Origin: Lachnospiraceae bacterium UBA3785
Lineage (GTDB): Bacteria > Bacillota > Clostridia > Lachnospirales > Lachnospiraceae
DNA: 5,325 nt
Assembly: GCA_002369495.1 (NCBI GenBank)
Contig: DFFD01000088.1
Span: forward strand, 1 to 5,325
Direction: 5' to 3'
Position 1 is the first letter of the stretch; each line of letters starts with the position of its first letter. The notes beneath the pieces are model-generated. The model was not told the DNA's origin and ran no database searches. It worked only from the letters and a program-made list of their open reading frames with translations. The position numbers and the translations under genes are program-made. Shown piece after piece: positions 1 to 5,325 of this stretch.

Positions 1-1913
<1,913 letters not shown>

Positions 1914-1967
1914 GGAGGCCTGACGGAACCTTTCAACCAAGTTGTTTCAGGATAAGAGGGTGAAGAA

Positions 1968-3059
1968 ATGATATCGAATCTCGTACTTCAGGACACGATC
2001 AACGGAATCAGGAACATCTCAAAATGCGAGCTCATCCTTGTCGATCTCGAAGGCCGGATCGTGGCCTCGACCGTCGATGACGCCGCCGTCAGTCGGACGG
2101 ATATCGTCAGCTTCGTGGAATCCCAGGCGGAATCCCAGGAGATACGCGGCAGCATGTACTTAAAGGTCTACGACGACTACAACATCGAGTATGTGGTGAT
2201 CGTCTCCGGCGGAGAGGACACCGCGATGGTCGGCAAGCTGGCGGCCTTCCAGCTGCACAACCTGCTGGTCGCCTACAAGGAGCATTTCGACAAGGACAAT
2301 TTCATCAAGAACCTGCTCCTCGACAACCTGCTGCTGGTCGACGTCATGAGCCGCGCCGTGAAGCTTCACATCGCGACCAATGTTCGCCGGGTCGTCTATA
2401 TCCTGGAGTCCAACCAGCCGCGCGACTACGGTTCGCTCGAGGCGGTCAAGGCCCTGTTCGCGAAGTCGAAAAATGATTTCATCACCGCTGTCGACGAGAA
2501 CAGCATCATCGTGATCAAGGAGCTCAAGGGCACCGACGGCCACAGGGAGATGAAGGAGATCGCCGACAACATCGTCCGCACGCTGGAAGCCGGCGGCGAG
2601 AATGTCGAGAACCTGCACGTCGCCTACGGCAACGCGGTCTCCGAGATCCGCGAAGTGTCCCGCTCCTACAAGGAGGCGCGGATGGCGCTGGACGTCGGAA
2701 AGATCTTCTTCGGCGGCCAGAACGTCATCGCCTACAGCCAGCTCGGTATCGGGAGACTGATCTACCAGCTGCCGATCCCGCTCTGTAAGATGTTCATCAA
2801 GGAGATCTTCACCGAGAAGTCGCCGGATGATTTCGACGACGAGACCCTGACGACGATCAACAAGTTCTTCGAGAACAGCCTGAATGTCTCGGAGACTTCC
2901 CGTCAGCTCTATATTCACCGCAATACACTGGTCTACCGTCTCGACAAGCTCCAGAAGAGCACGGGACTGGACCTGCGCGTCTTTGACGACGCCATCACCT
3001 TTAAGATCGCGCTCATGGTCGTCCGCTACATGAAATACATGGAGACGATGGACTATTGA
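1968..3059 (+). CDS. CdaR/PucR-family transcriptional regulator with diacid-recognition-like N-terminus
   Basis: This is a 363-residue DNA-binding regulator, probably cytoplasmic since no membrane segment or signal peptide is seen. Residues about 3-125 resemble the sugar-diacid-recognition domain of CdaR (opening with LVLQDTINGIRNISKCELI, then VDLEGRIVAST). Residues about 138-245 look like the degenerate GGDEF-like middle domain of this family. Residues about 296-352 form the PucR-type C-terminal helix-turn-helix, with the hallmark run YIHRNTLVYRLDKLQKSTGLDLR followed by DDAITFKIAL. The ATG at 1968 is preceded by AGAGGG (1955-1960) at a suitable distance. It lies 54 bases after glnN without a clear terminator, so read-through from glnN is possible, and 95 bases before ftsE, which has its own promoter. 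Characterised relatives respond to glycerate/glucarate-type sugar acids or purine-pathway compounds, but no such catabolic gene is present here. Family assignment is firm; ligand and targets are unknown, so no symbol is given. Confidence 0.9.
   Translation: MISNLVLQDTINGIRNISKCELILVDLEGRIVASTVDDAAVSRTDIVSFVESQAESQEIRGSMYLKVYDDYNIEYVVIVSGGEDTAMVGKLAAFQLHNLLVAYKEHFDKDNFIKNLLLDNLLLVDVMSRAVKLHIATNVRRVVYILESNQPRDYGSLEAVKALFAKSKNDFITAVDENSIIVIKELKGTDGHREMKEIADNIVRTLEAGGENVENLHVAYGNAVSEIREVSRSYKEARMALDVGKIFFGGQNVIAYSQLGIGRLIYQLPIPLCKMFIKEIFTEKSPDDFDDETLTTINKFFENSLNVSETSRQLYIHRNTLVYRLDKLQKSTGLDLRVFDDAITFKIALMVVRYMKYMETMDY
2117..2139 (+). repeat. Short in-frame tandem repeat in the regulator gene
   Basis: The 11-base word GGAATCCCAGG occurs twice, at 2117-2127 and 2129-2139, giving a 12-base period. 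It encodes ESQA followed by ESQE at about residues 51-58 of the regulator's N-terminal domain. The period is a multiple of three, so the frame is kept. It may be a small in-frame duplication or simply chance reuse of the same codons in a conserved Glu/Ser-rich turn. Confidence 0.5.
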
Positions 3060-3089
3060 CCCCCGAAAGGAAGGATTTTGAAAGAATGC

Positions 3090-3119
3090 TTTACAAAAAC
3101 CTCCTGTTCAGCCTATAAT
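3090..3119 (+). promoter_or_regulatory. Sigma-A-type promoter for ftsEX
   Basis: A -35 element TTTACA (3090-3095, five of six consensus bases) and a perfect -10 TATAAT (3114-3119) are separated by 18 bases. The surrounding stretch is AT-rich compared with the GC-rich genes on either side. Transcription would start near 3126, leaving a leader of about 29 bases before the ftsE ATG. This is the only strong promoter-like signal I see in the window, and it makes ftsE the first gene of its transcript. Confidence 0.82.
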
Positions 3120-3140
3120 AGCGCGAGGGGAAGTAACAAG

Positions 3141-3147
3141 AAGGAGG
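3141..3147 (+). promoter_or_regulatory. ftsE: Ribosome binding site of ftsE
   Basis: AAGGAGG lies 7 bases before the ATG at 3155, a near-perfect complement to the 3' end of 16S rRNA. It fixes the ftsE start and suggests efficient translation. Confidence 0.9.
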
Positions 3148-3154
3148 TTTTATT

Positions 3155-3838
3155 ATGATCGATCTTGACCACGTAAGCAAATCTTACGAAAAAGGTCAGC
3201 CCGCGGTCAACGACATTACGCTGCATGTCAATAAAGGCGAATTTGTCTTTGTCGTCGGAGAGAGCGGATCGGGCAAATCAACCCTGATCAAGCTTCTGCT
3301 CCACGAACTGGCGCCCACCAGCGGCCAGATCACCGTCAACGATCACGTGCTGTCCACGCTGCGGCATAAGGATATACCGAAGTACCGGCGCGAGATCGGC
3401 GTCGTTTTCCAGGATTTCCGCCTGCTGAACGACCGCAACGTCTATGAAAATGTCGCCTTTGCCCAGCATGTCGTCGAGACCCCGGGCAGAAAAATCAGGA
3501 AGCGTGTGCCGGAAGTCCTGCAGATGGTGGGCCTGGCCGAAAAATACCGCAGCCTGCCGCGCCAGCTTTCGGGCGGCGAGCAGCAGAGAGTGGCGGTCGC
3601 GCGTGCGATCGTGAACCGGCCGGCGCTTCTTCTCGCGGACGAGCCGACCGGCAACCTGGACCCGAGAAACTCGCTGGATATCATGAATCTTCTGCAGAAG
3701 ATCAACGACAACGGGACGACGGTCCTCGTCGTCACGCACAACAGGGAACTGGTCGATATGTTCCACAAGCGCGTCATCACGATGCGCCGCGGCATCATCG
3801 CCAGCGATGTAGAGGAGGGCAAGTACCATGAGGCCTAG
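3155..3838 (+). CDS. ftsE: Cell-division ABC transporter ATP-binding protein FtsE
   Basis: FtsE is the cytoplasmic ATPase of the FtsEX complex; ATP hydrolysis is relayed through FtsX to switch on peptidoglycan hydrolases at the division site or side wall. It does not appear to transport a substrate. The 227-residue length is normal for the family. All ABC ATPase motifs are intact: Walker [10 protein letters not shown] at residues 35-43, Q-loop glutamine in VVFQDFRLL at 86, signature LSGGEQQR at 138-145, Walker B plus D-loop [12 protein letters not shown] at 158-169, and the switch histidine in VVTHNRE at 195. The FQDFRLL form of the Q-loop and the PTGNLD ending are typical of FtsE. The start at 3155 follows an AAGGAGG and a strong promoter. 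The 3' end overlaps ftsX by 11 bases, which supports co-translation of the two subunits and separates this from other small ABC ATPases such as LolD. Confidence 0.96.
   Translation: MIDLDHVSKSYEKGQPAVNDITLHVNKGEFVFVVGESGSGKSTLIKLLLHELAPTSGQITVNDHVLSTLRHKDIPKYRREIGVVFQDFRLLNDRNVYENVAFAQHVVETPGRKIRKRVPEVLQMVGLAEKYRSLPRQLSGGEQQRVAVARAIVNRPALLLADEPTGNLDPRNSLDIMNLLQKINDNGTTVLVVTHNRELVDMFHKRVITMRRGIIASDVEEGKYHEA
3812..3818 (+). promoter_or_regulatory. ftsX: Ribosome binding site of ftsX inside the ftsE 3' end
   Basis: GAGGAGG inside the last codons of ftsE lies 9 bases before the ATG at 3828. It decides the ftsX start and implies translational coupling, since ribosomes finishing ftsE at 3838 pass over the ftsX start codon. 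Confidence 0.8.
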
Positions 3839-4739
3839 TTCGCTCTTCTACAACATCAAACAGGGATTTAAGAATATCTGGCGCAACCGCATGTTCTCGA
3901 TGGCTTCCATTGCGACCATGTCGGCCTGCATTCTCCTCTTCAGCATTTTCTTCTCGATCCTGATCAATGTCAATTACATGATCCGGACGCTGGAGGAGGA
4001 GGTCGGCGTCTCGGTCCTCTTCGACGAGGGGACGAGCGAGGAGAGGATCAAGGAGATCGGAACCGAGATCGAGAAGCTCGATCACGTGACCAGCATCGCC
4101 TACACATCTCCGGAGGAGGCCTGGGCCTCGTTCTGCGAGGAGTATTTTGAGGGAAATGAAGAGCTCGCCGAGAGCTTCCGCTCCGACAACCCGCTGGAGT
4201 ATTCCGCGAGCTACACGGTCCACGTCGACGAGATCGAGAACCAGGACGCGGTCGTCGCCCGGATCGAGAAGATTGAAGGCGTCCGCAAGATCAACCAGTC
4301 GGCCAGCGCGGTCAGTACCCTCACGGCGTTCAACACGCTGATGACGTACGGCTCCATCGCGATCATCGCGGTCCTTCTGGTCGTAGCGGTCTTCCTCATC
4401 TCCAACACGGTCAGCATCGGTATCTCGGTGCGCCGGCATGAGATCGCGATCATGAAGTACATCGGCGCGACGGACGCATTTGTCAGGGCTCCGTTTATCG
4501 TGGAGGGTATCCTCCTCGGAGCGATCGGCGCCGCGATCCCGCTTGCGGTCGTGTATTTCGCCTACGACAGGCTGGTGGGCATCCTGCTCGCCCGCTTCGA
4601 CATCCTCTCGACAATCTCCTCGTCGCTGCCGGATTCGATGGTCGTCTTCAGGATCCTGCTGCCGATCGGCCTCATCCTGGGCGTCGGCATCGGCCTGTTC
4701 GGCTCGATCATCACCGTCAGGAAGCATCTGTCCGTATAA
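3828..4739 (+). CDS. ftsX: Cell-division membrane protein FtsX
   Basis: FtsX is the integral-membrane partner of FtsE; its outer domain contacts and activates cell-wall hydrolases (CwlO in Bacillus, PcsB in streptococci). The 303 residues show the expected four-helix topology. A short cytoplasmic N-terminus ([20 protein letters not shown]) is followed by a first membrane helix at about 24-47. An extracytoplasmic domain then spans about 48-172, and three more helices lie at about 173-197, 223-245 and 271-295. The outer domain holds [11 protein letters not shown] (121-131), corresponding to the NPLP-type motif of the family, and the loop between helices two and three has [22 protein letters not shown] (202-223), a strong FtsX/FtsX-like permease marker. 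It ends just before a hairpin. No hydrolase or S41 protease gene follows within the window, so its extracellular partner must be encoded elsewhere. Confidence 0.95.
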   Translation: MRPSSLFYNIKQGFKNIWRNRMFSMASIATMSACILLFSIFFSILINVNYMIRTLEEEVGVSVLFDEGTSEERIKEIGTEIEKLDHVTSIAYTSPEEAWASFCEEYFEGNEELAESFRSDNPLEYSASYTVHVDEIENQDAVVARIEKIEGVRKINQSASAVSTLTAFNTLMTYGSIAIIAVLLVVAVFLISNTVSIGISVRRHEIAIMKYIGATDAFVRAPFIVEGILLGAIGAAIPLAVVYFAYDRLVGILLARFDILSTISSSLPDSMVVFRILLPIGLILGVGIGLFGSIITVRKHLSV

Positions 4740-4752
4740 GGCAAAACTAAAA

Positions 4753-4784
4753 AAGGCTGTCCGCCCGGCGGGCAGCCTTCTTTG
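4753..4784 (+). terminator. Rho-independent terminator or attenuator between ftsX and uvrB (possibly bidirectional)
   Basis: The left arm starting AAGGCTGTCCG (4753-4763) pairs with CGGGCAGCCTT (4769-4779) with one G-U pair, leaving a 5-base loop, and the downstream tract CTTTG is only weakly T-rich. A run of six A bases (4749-4754) overlaps the start of the left arm, so on the minus strand the hairpin is followed by a much better T-run. It begins 13 bases after the ftsX stop codon and ends 21 bases before uvrB. On the + strand it probably ends, perhaps partially, the ftsEX transcript. Confidence 0.8.
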
Positions 4785-4804
4785 TACACTGTAAAGGAAG
4801 CGAT

Positions 4805-5325
4805 ATGGAATTTAAACTTCATTCGGATTATCAGCCGACCGGCGACCAGCCGGAGGCCATCCGGCAGCTTGTGGAGGGCTTCCGGGAGGGCAACCAGGCG
4901 GAGACGCTGCTCGGCGTCACCGGTTCGGGCAAGACATTCACGATGGCCAACATCATCGAGCAGCTTAAGAAGCCCACGCTCGTGATTGCGCACAACAAGA
5001 CGCTGGCGGGCCAGCTCTACAGCGAATTCAAGGAGTTTTTCCCGGAAAATGCCGTGGAATACTTCGTATCCTACTATGACTATTATCAGCCGGAGGCCTA
5101 TGTGCCCTCGTCGGACACCTACATCGCCAAGGACTCGGCGGTCAACGACGAGATCGACAAGCTGAGGCTCTCCGCGCTGTCCTCGCTCTCGGAGCGGCGG
5201 GACGTGATCATCGTGGCCTCGGTCTCCTGCATCTACGGCATCGGTGCGCCGGACGATTTCGCGAACATGATGACCTCCGTCCGGCCGGGCATGCAGAAGG
5301 ACCGCGACGAGCTGATCCGGGAGCT
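4805..5325 (+). CDS. uvrB: UvrABC system protein B (UvrB), 3'-truncated by window edge
   Basis: UvrB is the damage-verifying helicase-like subunit of bacterial nucleotide excision repair; UvrA loads it onto DNA and it then recruits UvrC for incision. The first 173 codons of a protein usually about 660-680 residues long are present. The start ATG at 4805 is preceded by AAAGGA (4793-4798), and the N-terminus [19 protein letters not shown] is typical of the family. Walker A GVTGSGKT sits at residues 37-44. The beta-hairpin region with its conserved tyrosines ([17 protein letters not shown], tyrosines 90, 91, 93 and 94) follows, then the [16 protein letters not shown] stretch at 130-145. Helicase motifs further on, the UvrA/UvrC-interacting C-terminus and any uvrA neighbour lie outside the window. 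No promoter or LexA box is recognisable between the hairpin and the gene. Confidence 0.97.
   Translation, partial: MEFKLHSDYQPTGDQPEAIRQLVEGFREGNQAETLLGVTGSGKTFTMANIIEQLKKPTLVIAHNKTLAGQLYSEFKEFFPENAVEYFVSYYDYYQPEAYVPSSDTYIAKDSAVNDEIDKLRLSALSSLSERRDVIIVASVSCIYGIGAPDDFANMMTSVRPGMQKDRDELIRE

Noticed and set aside
1951..1956. GATAAG as a -10 element for the regulator gene
   Set aside because: It matches four of six bases with no -35-like hexamer at the proper distance, so I do not call a promoter there.
2160..2918. Minus-strand open frame (about 252 codons) opposite the regulator gene
   Set aside because: It is Asp/Val/Leu-rich with no domain and lies wholly inside a well-supported gene; it is a shadow of third-position GC bias.
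3795..4727. Long minus-strand open frame (about 310 codons) opposite ftsX
   Set aside because: Its translation is an Asp/Arg/Glu-rich low-complexity string with no recognisable domain. It is the mirror of GC-rich codon use in ftsX, which has a clear family match.
4785..4790. TACACT as a -10 element for uvrB
   Set aside because: It matches only four of six bases, the -35 would fall inside the hairpin on a non-matching sequence, and the start site would lie in the ribosome binding site.
4480..4794. Plus-strand open frame (about 104 codons) across the ftsX end and terminator
   Set aside because: It is Ser/Arg-rich out-of-frame translation of ftsX running through the hairpin, with no ribosome binding site.

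Overview
The window is an ordinary chromosomal stretch from a GC-rich (by eye roughly 60 percent, not computed) Gram-positive anaerobe of the class Clostridia. A Lachnospiraceae-like bacterium is the best guess. This rests on protein character (type III glutamine synthetase, a CdaR/PucR-family regulator next to ftsEX, a Firmicutes-style UvrB) and on strong AAGGAGG-type ribosome binding sites. The genus cannot be fixed from the sequence alone. All five genes are on the + strand and there is no sign of mobile DNA.

Layout: (1) bases 1-1913 hold the 3' nine-tenths or so of a type III glutamine synthetase gene (glnN), cut by the window's left edge. (2) After a 54-base gap without a clear terminator, 1968-3059 encodes a complete 363-residue CdaR-type regulator with an N-terminal diacid-recognition-like sensor region and a C-terminal PucR-type helix-turn-helix. 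(3) In the 95-base gap that follows lies a convincing sigma-A-type promoter (TTTACA, 18-base spacer, TATAAT) and a strong ribosome binding site. These drive ftsE (3155-3838) and ftsX (3828-4739), which overlap by 11 bases. (4) A GC-rich hairpin flanked by an A-run and a T-rich tract sits at 4753-4784. (5) uvrB begins at 4805 and runs off the right edge after 173 codons.

How the genes work together: ftsE and ftsX form one functional unit, an ABC-type membrane complex that in Gram-positive bacteria controls peptidoglycan hydrolases during division or elongation. glnN (ammonium assimilation), the regulator (unknown signal) and uvrB (nucleotide excision repair) have no evident shared role with it. 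Their adjacency looks like conserved clostridial gene order rather than a pathway. The points most worth a second look are the hairpin immediately before uvrB with no recognisable promoter or LexA box behind it, the absence of a hydrolase or S41 protease gene between ftsX and uvrB, and the orphan regulator beside ftsEX. I found no previously undescribed system here.
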